64,000 nucleotides of DNA from DATCBF01 sp964401995. Its GTDB lineage: Bacteria; Actinomycetota; Thermoleophilia; Solirubrobacterales; 70-9. The stretch covers positions 1-64,000 of the forward strand of contig CAYOAP010000009.1 of assembly GCA_964401995.1 (NCBI GenBank), in the 5' to 3' direction. Below, piece after piece: positions 38,442-48,134 of this stretch; position 1 is the first letter of the stretch; every line of letters begins with the position of its first letter. The position numbers and the translations under genes were made by a program. The notes under the pieces were generated by a model that was given only the letters and a program-made list of their open reading frames with translations, searched no databases and was not told the DNA's origin.

Positions 38442-38650
38442 GGACCCTCAGCCCCGGAATCTTCAGGCGGGGCGCCCCGGTCGCGAGGCTCGTGACCGGG
38501 GCAGCTCCCGACCGGGATCCTGGGATAGCGCGGGTAGCGCGGATCGGTCCGCGAGCGCTCACAGAGCGAGAAGACCGAGCCGCGAGTGTTCGGCACCAGC
38601 CGCTGGTGCCGGCAGCTGTCACAGAGCCCGTTGCGCGACAGGGCGGCCAC
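38438..38650 (-). CDS. Small four-cysteine zinc-ribbon-like protein
   Basis: 70 residues from GTG 38648-38650, with GAGG eight bases upstream. Four cysteines (10, 13, 30, 50) in CDSCRHQR...FSLCERS...GSCPGHE suggest one zinc site. The block DPRYPRYPRIPV is a pattern I associate with a small actinobacterial family, but I cannot name a function. It starts nine bases after the SRPBCC gene, so the two are probably one transcript. The stop overlaps the cupin stop (CTAA). Confidence 0.75.
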   Translation of the reverse strand: MAALSRNGLCDSCRHQRLVPNTRGSVFSLCERSRTDPRYPRYPRIPVGSCPGHEPRDRGAPPEDSGAEGP

Positions 38651-38659
38651 CGCCCAACC

Positions 38660-39121
38660 TCAGGCGCGCTCGGCGCGGCGTTTTGTCGCCGAGAGCATGC
38701 GCCGGGTGACGAGGACGTGCATGCGGGTCCCGATCACCATCGCCCGGTAGGCGCCCCCCTTCAAGCCGGGGAACTCGGCCCTGGTTTCCGCTCTGACCCG
38801 GGTGCGACCCGAGCCGAGGTCGTCGAGGTGGAAGACCAGGGCGTAGTTGGAGAAGCGATGGCTGCCGGCCAGAGCCAGCTGCCGGGGTGGATCGGCCGTG
38901 GCGACGTGGAAGCCGGGCAGGGCCGAACCCTCGGCCAGCGGGCGGGGACCGCCGGCTTTGAGGTCGGCGCAGCCGACGAGGCGGGCAAAGTGGGGCGCCG
39001 CCCCAGAGGAGACCGAGCCCTCGGCCACCCGCAGCAGGGAGCTCCAGGCAGCATCGGCGGGGGCCTCGATCACGGCGGCGTGCTCATCTATGTAAGGCAG
39101 GCGATCGGCGGTTGAGTTCAT
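38660..39121 (-). CDS. SRPBCC-fold (START-like) protein
   Basis: 153 residues from ATG 39119-39121. N-terminal YIDEHAAVIEAPADAAWSSLL is the first strand-helix of the SRPBCC hydrophobic-cavity fold; RFSNYALVFHLDDLGSGRTRVRAET forms the later strands, and GGAYRAMVIGTRMHVLVTRRML the long C-terminal helix. A ligand-binding or coenzyme-Q-like carrier role is typical for the fold, but nothing specific can be inferred. Confidence 0.8.
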   Translation of the reverse strand: MNSTADRLPYIDEHAAVIEAPADAAWSSLLRVAEGSVSSGAAPHFARLVGCADLKAGGPRPLAEGSALPGFHVATADPPRQLALAGSHRFSNYALVFHLDDLGSGRTRVRAETRAEFPGLKGGAYRAMVIGTRMHVLVTRRMLSATKRRAERA

Positions 39122-39211
39122 CCGCCGATGCTATGGGCTGGTTGCGCGATATCGCGCAAAGTGCGGGCGCAGGCGGCAAGATCCCGCCTCGACGGCGGCT
39201 AGCTTTGGTGT

Positions 39212-41335
39212 GTGAGCGGCACAGCCACCCTCTTCGATGCCAATGAAGCGTCCTACTCGGGGACCGTCGAGGTGCTCGGGTCGATCTTCCAGGCCGAGGA
39301 CGATGGCTACGCGGTGCTGGAGGTGCGGGATGCCGACTCCGGCGAGGGCTTCGCCCTGATCGGCCCAGTCGCCCACCTCGGTCCCGGCGACCGCGCCCAG
39401 GTCAGCGGCGAGTGGCAGACGCACTCGCGCTACGGGCGGCAGCTGCGCGCCCAGGGCGCGGTGCCGATGGACCCCGCCGACCGCGCCGGGCAGATCGCCT
39501 ACCTGACGACCCTGCGCCACATCGGCCCGGCGCGGGCCGAGCGCCTTGCCGACGAGCACGGCGAGGCGGTGCTGCAGGCGATCGCCGCCGACCCCGACGG
39601 CGTCTTCGGGTCGCTGCGCGGGATCAGCGCCAGGCAGGCGCACGCTGCGACCGACTCCTGGCACGCCAGCCGCGCCGTCCGCGACCTCCACGTCCAGCTC
39701 GCGCCCCACGGCCTCGCCCATCTCGCGGCGCCGATCCACAACCGCTATGGCGACAGCGCCATGGTCGTCCTGCACGAGGACCCCTACCGGCTGACCGAGG
39801 TCGAGGGGGTCGGCTTCGCCCGCGCCGACAAGATCGCCCTCGGGGCCGACGTGCCGCCGGAGTCCGATCGCCGCGCCCAGGCGGCGGCTGTCTACGCGCT
39901 CGCCGAGGCCGAACAGCAGGGCCACACCTTCCTCCCGGTCGCCGAGCTGAAGCGGCGGGCGGCCAAGCTGCTCGGCCTCGATCCCGATCCCGAGGTGCTG
40001 GTGCTCGCCCGCGGCCTTGTCCTCGACGAAGGCCGCGCCTACCGCGAGCCGACCCACGAGTGCGAGCTCAACGTCGCCGCCACCCTCGCCCGCCGCCTCG
40101 CCGCCTCCGCCCACCTCGACCACGAGCCGGGCGCGAACCCCGAGGAGGAACTGACGGAGGAGCAGTGGGCGGCGGTGCGGGGCGCCTTTGCCTCGCGGAT
40201 CTCGATCCTGACCGGCGGCCCCGGCGTCGGCAAGACCGTCTGCACGCGGGCGATCGTCACCGAGGCGAGGGCGGCCAACGCCTCGATCGCCCTTTGCGCG
40301 CCAACCGGGCGGGCGGCGCGGCGGCTGGAGGAGGCGACCGGCCACGAGGCCCAGACAATCCACCGCATGCTCGAGTGGTCGCCGGGCCGTGAGCCCGGCT
40401 TCAAGCCCGGCCACCCGCTGCCGGTCGACCTCGTCATCGTCGACGAGTCCTCGATGCTGAACCTGCGTTTGATCGAGGTGCTGCTCGGCGGGCTGGCCGA
40501 GACGACCCACATCGTCCTCGTCGGCGATGCCGACCAGCTGCCGCCGATCGGCGCCGGCAAACCCTTCGAGGATCTGATCGCCTCAGAAGCCGCGCCCGTC
40601 GTCCGCCTGACCGAGATTTTCCGCCAGGCGGCGCGCTCGATGATCACCACCGCCGCCCACGAGATCAACCAGGGGCGGCCGCCGCACCTGCAGCCAGAGG
40701 GCGACCAGGACCACGACTTCTTCTTCATCGACCGCCCCAGCCCCGAGCGCGCCCTGGAGACGGTGGTCGAGGTCGTCGCCGAGCGCGTGCCGAAGCGCTA
40801 CGAACTCGACCCGATCCGCGACGTCCAGGTGCTGGCGCCGATGTACAAAGGCGCGGTCGGGATCGACGCCCTCAACGAGCGTCTGCAGGCGAAGCTCAAC
40901 GCGAACGGCAAGAAGGCGCTGAACGAGCGCTTCCGGATCGGCGACCGCCTGATCCAGACCCGCAACTCGCACGAGCTGGGGCTGATGAACGGCTCGATCG
41001 TCTTCCTCCGCGCCGACGACCCCGACGAAGAGGCGATCGTCGTCGACACCGACGACGGCGGCACCCTGACGATCCCCTACGGCGAGACGGCGACGCTGCG
41101 CCTCGCCTACGCGATCTCGGTCCACAAGGCGCAGGGCTGCGAGGTGCCGGTGGTGGTCGGCGTCTGCCACCGCTCGCACTCGCGGATGCTGACCCGGCCG
41201 CTGCTCTACACGGCGATCACCCGCGCCCGCAACAGCTGTGTGCTGGTCGGCGACCGGGCGGCGCTGACGATGGCGGTCGGCCGCGACGACGGTGGCGGCC
41301 GCAACTCCGGGCTCGCCGAGCGTCTGCGCGGCTAG
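39212..41335 (+). CDS. recD2: RecD2-type DNA helicase
   Basis: 5'-3' superfamily 1B helicase, 707 residues from GTG 39212. An N-terminal OB-like domain (about 14-80) precedes tandem helix-hairpin-helix motifs (RHIGPARAERLADEHG; VEGVGFARADKIALG). The motor has Walker A GGPGVGKT (about 336), Walker B VIVDESSML, GDADQLPPIGAGKPF, and the C-terminal VHKAQGCE and TAITRARNSCVLVG. Unlike RecD of RecBCD it acts alone in DNA repair (family knowledge). Divergent from the SRPBCC gene. Confidence 0.94.
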   Translation: MSGTATLFDANEASYSGTVEVLGSIFQAEDDGYAVLEVRDADSGEGFALIGPVAHLGPGDRAQVSGEWQTHSRYGRQLRAQGAVPMDPADRAGQIAYLTTLRHIGPARAERLADEHGEAVLQAIAADPDGVFGSLRGISARQAHAATDSWHASRAVRDLHVQLAPHGLAHLAAPIHNRYGDSAMVVLHEDPYRLTEVEGVGFARADKIALGADVPPESDRRAQAAAVYALAEAEQQGHTFLPVAELKRRAAKLLGLDPDPEVLVLARGLVLDEGRAYREPTHECELNVAATLARRLAASAHLDHEPGANPEEELTEEQWAAVRGAFASRISILTGGPGVGKTVCTRAIVTEARAANASIALCAPTGRAARRLEEATGHEAQTIHRMLEWSPGREPGFKPGHPLPVDLVIVDESSMLNLRLIEVLLGGLAETTHIVLVGDADQLPPIGAGKPFEDLIASEAAPVVRLTEIFRQAARSMITTAAHEINQGRPPHLQPEGDQDHDFFFIDRPSPERALETVVEVVAERVPKRYELDPIRDVQVLAPMYKGAVGIDALNERLQAKLNANGKKALNERFRIGDRLIQTRNSHELGLMNGSIVFLRADDPDEEAIVVDTDDGGTLTIPYGETATLRLAYAISVHKAQGCEVPVVVGVCHRSHSRMLTRPLLYTAITRARNSCVLVGDRAALTMAVGRDDGGGRNSGLAERLRG

Positions 41336-41356
41336 ACCTAGCGACATACTCGTGGG

Positions 41357-42070
41357 GTGAGGGACCGCCCCAACTCCGGCCGCTCCCCTATCCCCTGGAT
41401 CGAGATCGCGATCACCCTGGCCGGGTTCGCGCTGCTGGCGGTGCTGGTCTTCGCGGTTCCTGCCCTGCACGACGCCGTCGTCGCCGCGATCCACGGCGAC
41501 AGCGACGAGGTCCACCGGCAGATCGACAGCCTCGGCGCCTGGGGGCCGCTGCTGATCATCGCCCTCGCCCTGATCCACACCGTCGTCTTCTATCCAGCCG
41601 AGATCGTCGACGCCGCGGCCGGCTTTGTCTACGGCTTCTTCCCGGCGCTGGCCCTGGTCACGGTCGGCTGGATGCTCTCGGCGATGGTCTGTTACGCGCT
41701 GGGAGCGTCAGTGGCGCGGCCGCTGCTCGATCGCTGGCTGGGGGCCGAGCGCTTCGAGCGGACCGAGAAGATGATCGAGCGCGGCGGGGTCACCCTCTTG
41801 ATCGCGGTGCGCCTGATCCCGATCCTCCCCTTCAGCCTCGTCTGTTACGCCGCCGGCGCCGCCCGCGTCCCGATCTGGCGCTTCGCCTGGACAACGGTGG
41901 TCGGCTACATGCCGATCACCGCCCTCGCCGTCTACTTCGGCACCCGCCTGGAGGGTCTGAGCCTGACCGACCCGCTCGCGATCGGCAGCGCCGCGGCGCT
42001 GCTCGCCCTGCTCCTGATCGGGCACTGGATCGTGCGGCGCCAGGCGGCCCGCACGCCCGCCGAGGGCTAA
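41357..42070 (+). CDS. TVP38/TMEM64 (DedA-like, VTT domain) membrane protein
   Basis: 237 residues from GTG 41357. Several hydrophobic helices: about 15-35, then the VTT domain at 70-210 with FYPAEIVDAAAGFVYGFFPAL, LLIAVRLIPILPFSLVCYAAGAA (split by a half-helix) and MPITALAVYFGTRL. The RxxPxxPF pattern is typical. Family members flip or transport phospholipids or short fatty acids. It follows recD2 after 21 bases; the stop overlaps the subtilase stop (CTAA). Confidence 0.88.
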   Translation: MRDRPNSGRSPIPWIEIAITLAGFALLAVLVFAVPALHDAVVAAIHGDSDEVHRQIDSLGAWGPLLIIALALIHTVVFYPAEIVDAAAGFVYGFFPALALVTVGWMLSAMVCYALGASVARPLLDRWLGAERFERTEKMIERGGVTLLIAVRLIPILPFSLVCYAAGAARVPIWRFAWTTVVGYMPITALAVYFGTRLEGLSLTDPLAIGSAAALLALLLIGHWIVRRQAARTPAEG

Positions 42071-44424
42071 CCCGCCCGCTTCACCTTGAAGTGGAAGACG
42101 GCCGGGGTCGGATCGACTTCGCCTTCGTCGTTGCGCGCCGCGACCCGCACGACGTGGGGGCCGAGCTTGAACCAGCGGGCGAGTTTGCGGTGGCAGGAGC
42201 GGAAGGCGCCGCCATCGATGCTGCAGAAGAACGAGCCGTCCTGGTCAGAGCGGAAGCGAAAGGAGGCGAAGGCAGCGCTGCCACGGGTCCGGATGACGGC
42301 GAGAGGGCGCTGCGCGAAGCTGGTCGACGGGGCGATATGAGCAACCGCGGGGATCGGCGAAACCGGCGGCGGCGGCGTTGACGGCGCCGGTTTTTCCGCG
42401 GCCGGGCAGGCTGGCGATGGGAACCCGGGACCCGCCGCGGTGCCACCGCCCGGGTTGGACCCATGCAACTGTCCCAGGGCCGCCGATGCGTTCAGGAGGC
42501 CAGCCCCGACGGCGTCGAGGCCGAACGCCCCGACGCTGGCCGCGGTCTGAGTCTGGGCCTGCTTGAGCTGAGCGACCGTGGCCGCGGGGGCCTCGTCCAG
42601 CTCGAGCGCCGCCACCGCCGCGGCATGAGGCGCCGCGGCTGAAGTTCCGAAGAACCGCCAGGCGTTGGAGACGCAGGAGCCGAAGAAGGTGTCGGCGCCG
42701 CCGTCAGTTGCGACGAGGTCCGGTTTGTGGACGGCGAGGGGCGAGATCGGCGAAGCCGGCAAAACCCCGGCCACCGGCCCGAAGTAATGGGTCACCGGGC
42801 CCCGCGAAGAGAAGCTCTCCGGGGAAGAGTTGGTGTTGAAGCGGATCGCCCCCACGCTCATCGTGTCGGTGCCGCCGTTGTGTCCGAAGATTGTCGGCCC
42901 CACCACATCGCCTTCTTTGGAGGTCGGGTACTCGGTCGAGGTGACTCCGCTGCCGTTCTCCAGAAGGGCGAATTTGAGCCGCGGGCTTGCCCCGCTGAAG
43001 CGGTTGATCGCCAGCTGCACCGATTTGGCGCTGCCGGTCGTGTTTTCCCACTGGAAGATCTCGACCGGCTTCTGCGTGCTTTTGATGTTGTCATCGGCGC
43101 TGCCGACGTAGTTGCCGCCGGCTTCGAGCAGATTGCCGTTCGAGTCGAGCAAGAAGGCGTCTAGGTCAGTCGCGACGCCATTCCAGGGTTCGGCCCACTG
43201 CAGGTCAAGCGTCAGTGTCGCCCCGGCGGCGACCGTCATCCCGAAAGTGTTGTCGATATTGCTCACACCGGCGGCAGGGTTGAAGTCCATGCAGTGCGTG
43301 GCTTTCAGTTCAGCGATCGCCGCCAGCGCCGCCGGGCAGCCGCCGGAGTCGCGGAAGGCAGGCGCTTCCCAGGAGCTGATGTTGTGGCCGCCGGAATCGA
43401 TCAGGTTGTTGTTGCCGGCGGCGGAGAAATAGGTGACGCCTTTCGCGGTCGCTTCGCTGACGGCGACGCCGACCGGCCCTTCCTGGAAGAAGGGCTCGTT
43501 GAAGTAGCTGATGTCGTCGACAATCACCTTGGCGCCGGCATTGGCTAGGGCGGCGATGTTGTTGGCGAAGGTGACTTCGTTCGGGTAGGCGGTGGCGAAG
43601 GCGAGCGCTGCCCCCGGGGCGAGGTCGTGGACGATCTGGGCCATTCCCCGACCCTCGTCGGTCGGTTCGGAGTCAACCGCCGCGCTCGGGTCGCTGATCA
43701 CGTTGACGGGAGTTTCGTGGCCGCAGGGATTGCCGGGGCCGGGCAGGTCGCCGCTGGCGACGTCTTCGGCGGCGCTTGTTGGCGCGCCGGCATCGCGGTT
43801 GAAGGAGTCGGAGAGGATCCCGACCGTGACGCCGCTGCCATCGACGCCGAATTCGGTCCGCGCTTTCATCGCGTTCAGCTGCAGGTCCCCCTCCGACGTC
43901 GCCGCACCGAAGCCTCCGGCACAGGGCGCCGCCGTCGAAGTGACCGGGGGCAGCCCCTCGCTGGAGATCAGCGGCGCCAGGTCCTCGCTCACCCCCTGGA
44001 CTCCGGCAACTTCACCGAGTTCAGTCAGCGAGCCAGGGGTCGCCGCAACCGTGACCGTCTGGTAGCGGGGGCTGACGCTGACGATCTGCGCTCCGGCGTC
44101 GCGAAGCGCGCCGAGGCTGGCCCCGGCGCCTTCGTCAAAGCGGACCTCGACGACAACGCGGTCCCCTCTGCGCAGGAGGCTGCCGGGACCGGAAAGCGCG
44201 AGGCTCAAGCTCTTTGCCTGCTTGGCCGGCGGCGCAGCGGCGAGCGCGGGCCGCGCCAGCTCGGTCAGACGCGGCGAGAGGGCGCCGTCGCCGCTATCGC
44301 TTGCGAGCGCGGAGGGTGGCAGCGCGGCAAGCGCGCAGATGGCCGCGAATGCGGCAATCGCCGCTCGCCCCGGCCGGCGGCGTTCTGTCCCAGGCGTCAT
44401 CTCAGCCATGTATCGGCCACGCAT
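42067..44424 (-). CDS. Secreted subtilase-like protein with altered catalytic triad
   Basis: 785 residues with a signal peptide (about 18-42). The subtilisin core keeps Asp in VTVGILSDSFN (about 203), the oxyanion Asn in SAAGNNN (about 341) and nucleophile Ser in FGTSAAAPHAAAV (about 595). Where the catalytic His (HGTxVA) belongs, it reads DEGRGMAQIVHDLAPGA, with Glu in place of His, recalling sedolisins. Inserts at 365-500 form a beta domain. A Pro-rich linker and a C-terminal CSIDGGAF...GPHVVRVAA...DPTPA module follow. It may be a true Ser-Glu-Asp variant or an inactive scaffold. The first ATG is assumed. Confidence 0.85.
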   Translation of the reverse strand: MRGRYMAEMTPGTERRRPGRAAIAAFAAICALAALPPSALASDSGDGALSPRLTELARPALAAAPPAKQAKSLSLALSGPGSLLRRGDRVVVEVRFDEGAGASLGALRDAGAQIVSVSPRYQTVTVAATPGSLTELGEVAGVQGVSEDLAPLISSEGLPPVTSTAAPCAGGFGAATSEGDLQLNAMKARTEFGVDGSGVTVGILSDSFNRDAGAPTSAAEDVASGDLPGPGNPCGHETPVNVISDPSAAVDSEPTDEGRGMAQIVHDLAPGAALAFATAYPNEVTFANNIAALANAGAKVIVDDISYFNEPFFQEGPVGVAVSEATAKGVTYFSAAGNNNLIDSGGHNISSWEAPAFRDSGGCPAALAAIAELKATHCMDFNPAAGVSNIDNTFGMTVAAGATLTLDLQWAEPWNGVATDLDAFLLDSNGNLLEAGGNYVGSADDNIKSTQKPVEIFQWENTTGSAKSVQLAINRFSGASPRLKFALLENGSGVTSTEYPTSKEGDVVGPTIFGHNGGTDTMSVGAIRFNTNSSPESFSSRGPVTHYFGPVAGVLPASPISPLAVHKPDLVATDGGADTFFGSCVSNAWRFFGTSAAAPHAAAVAALELDEAPAATVAQLKQAQTQTAASVGAFGLDAVGAGLLNASAALGQLHGSNPGGGTAAGPGFPSPACPAAEKPAPSTPPPPVSPIPAVAHIAPSTSFAQRPLAVIRTRGSAAFASFRFRSDQDGSFFCSIDGGAFRSCHRKLARWFKLGPHVVRVAARNDEGEVDPTPAVFHFKVKRAG

Positions 44425-44473
44425 GCAATTTCCTCAACACGCGCCAGCGGCATTGCGAGCGGCCACGGTCACG

Positions 44474-45409
44474 CTAGAGATAATCGTTGTGCCTGAACCA
44501 GACCAACAGCGCGATCACCGAGATCACAAGGCTGCCAATGCCAAGGACGAAGAACGCCCCCGGCGACTGGATGTTGGTGACCAGCCACTTGAAGTTCTGG
44601 CCGAAGAAGCCGACCACGAAGGAGAGCGGCAGGAAGATCGTCGCCATCACCGTCAGCTGCTTGGTGATCTGGTTGAGGCGGTTGGAGACGACCGAGAGGT
44701 AGGCGTCGCGCGAGCCGGCAAGGAGGTCGCGGTAGGCGTCGATCTGGTCGGAGATCCGAATCAGGTGGTCATAGACATCGCGGAAGTAGTTGCGCGAGTC
44801 GACCTCGAGCCCGGGGATTTCGAGGATGTCGTCCATCCGCTGGGCGAGCAGGTCGCGCTGCGGGGTGACGACCCGGCGCAGGTCGACCAGCAGCCGCCGC
44901 AGGTCGCCGATGTCCTTGAGGTGATTCTCGCTGGCGCTCTCGAAGATTTCGGTGTCGAGCCGCTCGATCCGCTGGTCGAGATCGTCGAGAACGGGGAAGA
45001 AGGTGTCGGTGAGACCGTCGATCACGCGGTAGATGACGAACTGCTCCGAGCGCGGCGGCTGCCGGGTCAGCCGCTCGCGGATGTCGACCAGCTCCTGGCA
45101 GGGATCGCGATGGGTGGTGACGATGAAGCTGCCGCTGAGGAAAGCGTGGACCTCAAGCATCGCGAACTCGCCGCCCTCGCGCTCCTCGGCGCCGTAGAAG
45201 ACGAGGAACATGTGCGAGCCGAAGTCGTCGAGCTTCGGCCGCTGCCCCTGTTTGTGAGCGTCCTCGAGCGCCAGCGGGTGGAAGTCGAAGAGCTCTTTCA
45301 GCGCCGCGAAGTCAGCTTCGCTCGGCGCGGTCAGATCGAGCCAGAAGTACTCGTCGCGCTGCAGCAGCCCGGCGATCGCGTCGCGGTCGATCTGGTCGAA
45401 AATCTGCAC
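44474..45409 (-). CDS. CorA-family divalent cation channel with GQN motif
   Basis: 311 residues. Large cytoplasmic alpha/beta-plus-stalk domain (1-250) and two C-terminal transmembrane helices, the second ending at the charged tail WFRHNDYL. The family loop between the helices is normally GMN; here it reads FFGQNF (about 272-277). ZntB-type transporters carry GIN instead. The ion (Mg2+, Co2+ or Zn2+, import or export) is therefore open. Well conserved otherwise (YDHLIRISDQIDAYRDLL, MATIFLPLSFVVGFFG). Confidence 0.9.
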   Translation of the reverse strand: MQIFDQIDRDAIAGLLQRDEYFWLDLTAPSEADFAALKELFDFHPLALEDAHKQGQRPKLDDFGSHMFLVFYGAEEREGGEFAMLEVHAFLSGSFIVTTHRDPCQELVDIRERLTRQPPRSEQFVIYRVIDGLTDTFFPVLDDLDQRIERLDTEIFESASENHLKDIGDLRRLLVDLRRVVTPQRDLLAQRMDDILEIPGLEVDSRNYFRDVYDHLIRISDQIDAYRDLLAGSRDAYLSVVSNRLNQITKQLTVMATIFLPLSFVVGFFGQNFKWLVTNIQSPGAFFVLGIGSLVISVIALLVWFRHNDYL

Positions 45410-45452
45410 CCGACCAAGCTAGATCGACACCCGGACGGCGCGCGCCGCCCCG

Positions 45453-46379
45453 CTAGCGTCCGCTGCTGACCGCAGTGCCGTGGAAGCAGCCCAGCGTGTA
45501 CGGGTACTCCAGGGTCGCGTCGTAGTGGTAGGTCCGCTGCCAGCGGCCGTCGAGCCAGACTTTGCTCGTCTTGCCGTGGCAGGCATCGAGATCGTCGTCG
45601 GTCAGCAGCCGGCCGCCGGCGCCGCGCGGGCCGTAGATCGGGTACCCGTCGAGCGCGTAGCCGACCAACCCAGAGGCCTTCTTTGTCGATTCACCGGCGG
45701 TCAGACAGGCCGGGATCGAGTGGTAGTGGTACATCCCCTGCTGCTGGGGATGGCCGCCGCAGGAGTCCTGCACCTCGTGGGCAACAGCATCGCGGTTCTC
45801 GGCATCGAGGGCGTCGAAGATCGCCACCCCGTTCTTGGCGATCCCGATCGGCCCGCCGGAGAGGCAGCCGGGGCTCGACGCCTTCTTCGGGCGCAGGGGC
45901 AGCGAGTAGCTGACACTCTGGGCCTGGATCGAGTTCGGGTTGCGGTCGTAGTTGTAGGCATCGTCAGTGGCCTTGATCGGGAATTCGCCGGTGGTCTGCT
46001 TGGTCGGCAGGTCGTTGCCGGAGAAGACCCTGCGGCTGGCAGTGCGGGTGACGCTGAAGCTCGCGCTCGACCAGCTGACCGAGCCGTCGACGATCGCCTT
46101 CGCGGTCAAGTCGAAGGTGCCGTCGCCGCGGATCCAGGGGCCTTCGGCAAAGGCGCCTGCGCCGCCGGGCATCGCGCTCTGGCAGGCGTAGACGTACCCG
46201 CGCTGCGCGCCGCTGGTGGAAACGTGGCCGTCGCCGATCGGCAGCTCGGCCGGGTTTGTCGCCGAGGCGCCGGCGCCCAGGGTCATCTTCGCCATCCCCA
46301 GCCCGGCCAAGCCGGTGGCCGCCAGGCAGATCGCCAGCGGCGCCAGAACCTGCTTCAAGAATGTGCCCCTCATCGCCAT
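45453..46379 (-). CDS. Secreted YHYH-domain protein
   Basis: 308 residues with a signal peptide (about 8-35). The YHYH motif is in GGHPQQQGMYHYHSIPACL (about 208-226). Six or so cysteines suggest disulfides, and GYALDGYPIYGPRG is the following family block. The function of YHYH proteins is not established; metal binding by the histidines is plausible. ATG 46373 is an alternative start. Confidence 0.85.
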   Translation of the reverse strand: MAMRGTFLKQVLAPLAICLAATGLAGLGMAKMTLGAGASATNPAELPIGDGHVSTSGAQRGYVYACQSAMPGGAGAFAEGPWIRGDGTFDLTAKAIVDGSVSWSSASFSVTRTASRRVFSGNDLPTKQTTGEFPIKATDDAYNYDRNPNSIQAQSVSYSLPLRPKKASSPGCLSGGPIGIAKNGVAIFDALDAENRDAVAHEVQDSCGGHPQQQGMYHYHSIPACLTAGESTKKASGLVGYALDGYPIYGPRGAGGRLLTDDDLDACHGKTSKVWLDGRWQRTYHYDATLEYPYTLGCFHGTAVSSGR

Positions 46380-46611
46380 CTCCCCTCGTTGCTGACGATC
46401 GCAGCATCGGCCGGGGCGGTCAAGCCGGTGTCAGCTGCATGTAAGGGCTGTGTAAATCAGGCTCACAAGAGGGCAACGCCGCTCCTCCTTACCCTGCTAC
46501 GGTGCCAACGTTAGGCCGGATCGAATTTCCGGCAAAGTCGTGTCTAGCGCTCGCAGGTCGTTGCTTTTCCGCATCCTCCGCGTTCGCAGCACATTTAAGT
46601 GGAGGCAATGC

Positions 46612-46818
46612 ATGCCTACGGGAACTGTCAAGTGGTTCAGCGACGACAAGGGCTACGGGTTCATCACACCCGACGACGGCTCGAAGGACGTCTTCGTCCA
46701 TCACAGCGCCATCATCGGTGAGGGCTTCAAGTCCCTGGCCGAGGGTGCCAAGGTGAGCTACGAGTCCGAGGACGGGCCTAAAGGTCCGGCCGCGGCGAGC
46801 GTTCAGCAGACGTCGTAA
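46612..46818 (+). CDS. Cold-shock protein (CspA family)
   Basis: 68 residues from ATG 46612, with GGAGG seven bases upstream. RNP1 KGYGFI (about 14-19) and RNP2 VFVHHSAI (27-34) are intact. RNA chaperone that melts structures at low temperature. The 232 bases between it and the divergent YHYH gene leave room for the long 5' leader typical of csp genes; an extended -10-like TGCTACGGT is at 46494-46502. It ends against a DEAD-box helicase with a strong shared terminator. Confidence 0.95.
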   Translation: MPTGTVKWFSDDKGYGFITPDDGSKDVFVHHSAIIGEGFKSLAEGAKVSYESEDGPKGPAAASVQQTS

Positions 46819-46840
46819 GACGCGCCCGCTCTTAGCTGTT

Positions 46841-46875
46841 GACGAAGCCCGCCTTTCGGCGGGCTTCGTCGTTTC
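46841..46875. terminator. Bidirectional terminator between csp and the DEAD-box helicase
   Basis: GACGAAGCCCGCC-TTTC-GGCGGGCTTCGTC, a perfect 13-bp stem with a UUUC loop, followed by GTTTCT on the plus strand. Confidence 0.8.
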
Positions 46876-46880
46876 TGGGG

Positions 46881-48002
<1,122 letters not shown>

Positions 48003-48134
48003 ATTTGCTGACTCCTATGTGAGTGTTGCGGGGAGATCCTGTAACCCCGAAGACGCTCAGAAGCGCAGCGAGAGACGGAACCTCAAGGACGCCACAGCGG
48101 CATCCGACCTCCGCACCGTAGCATTGCGCGCCCC

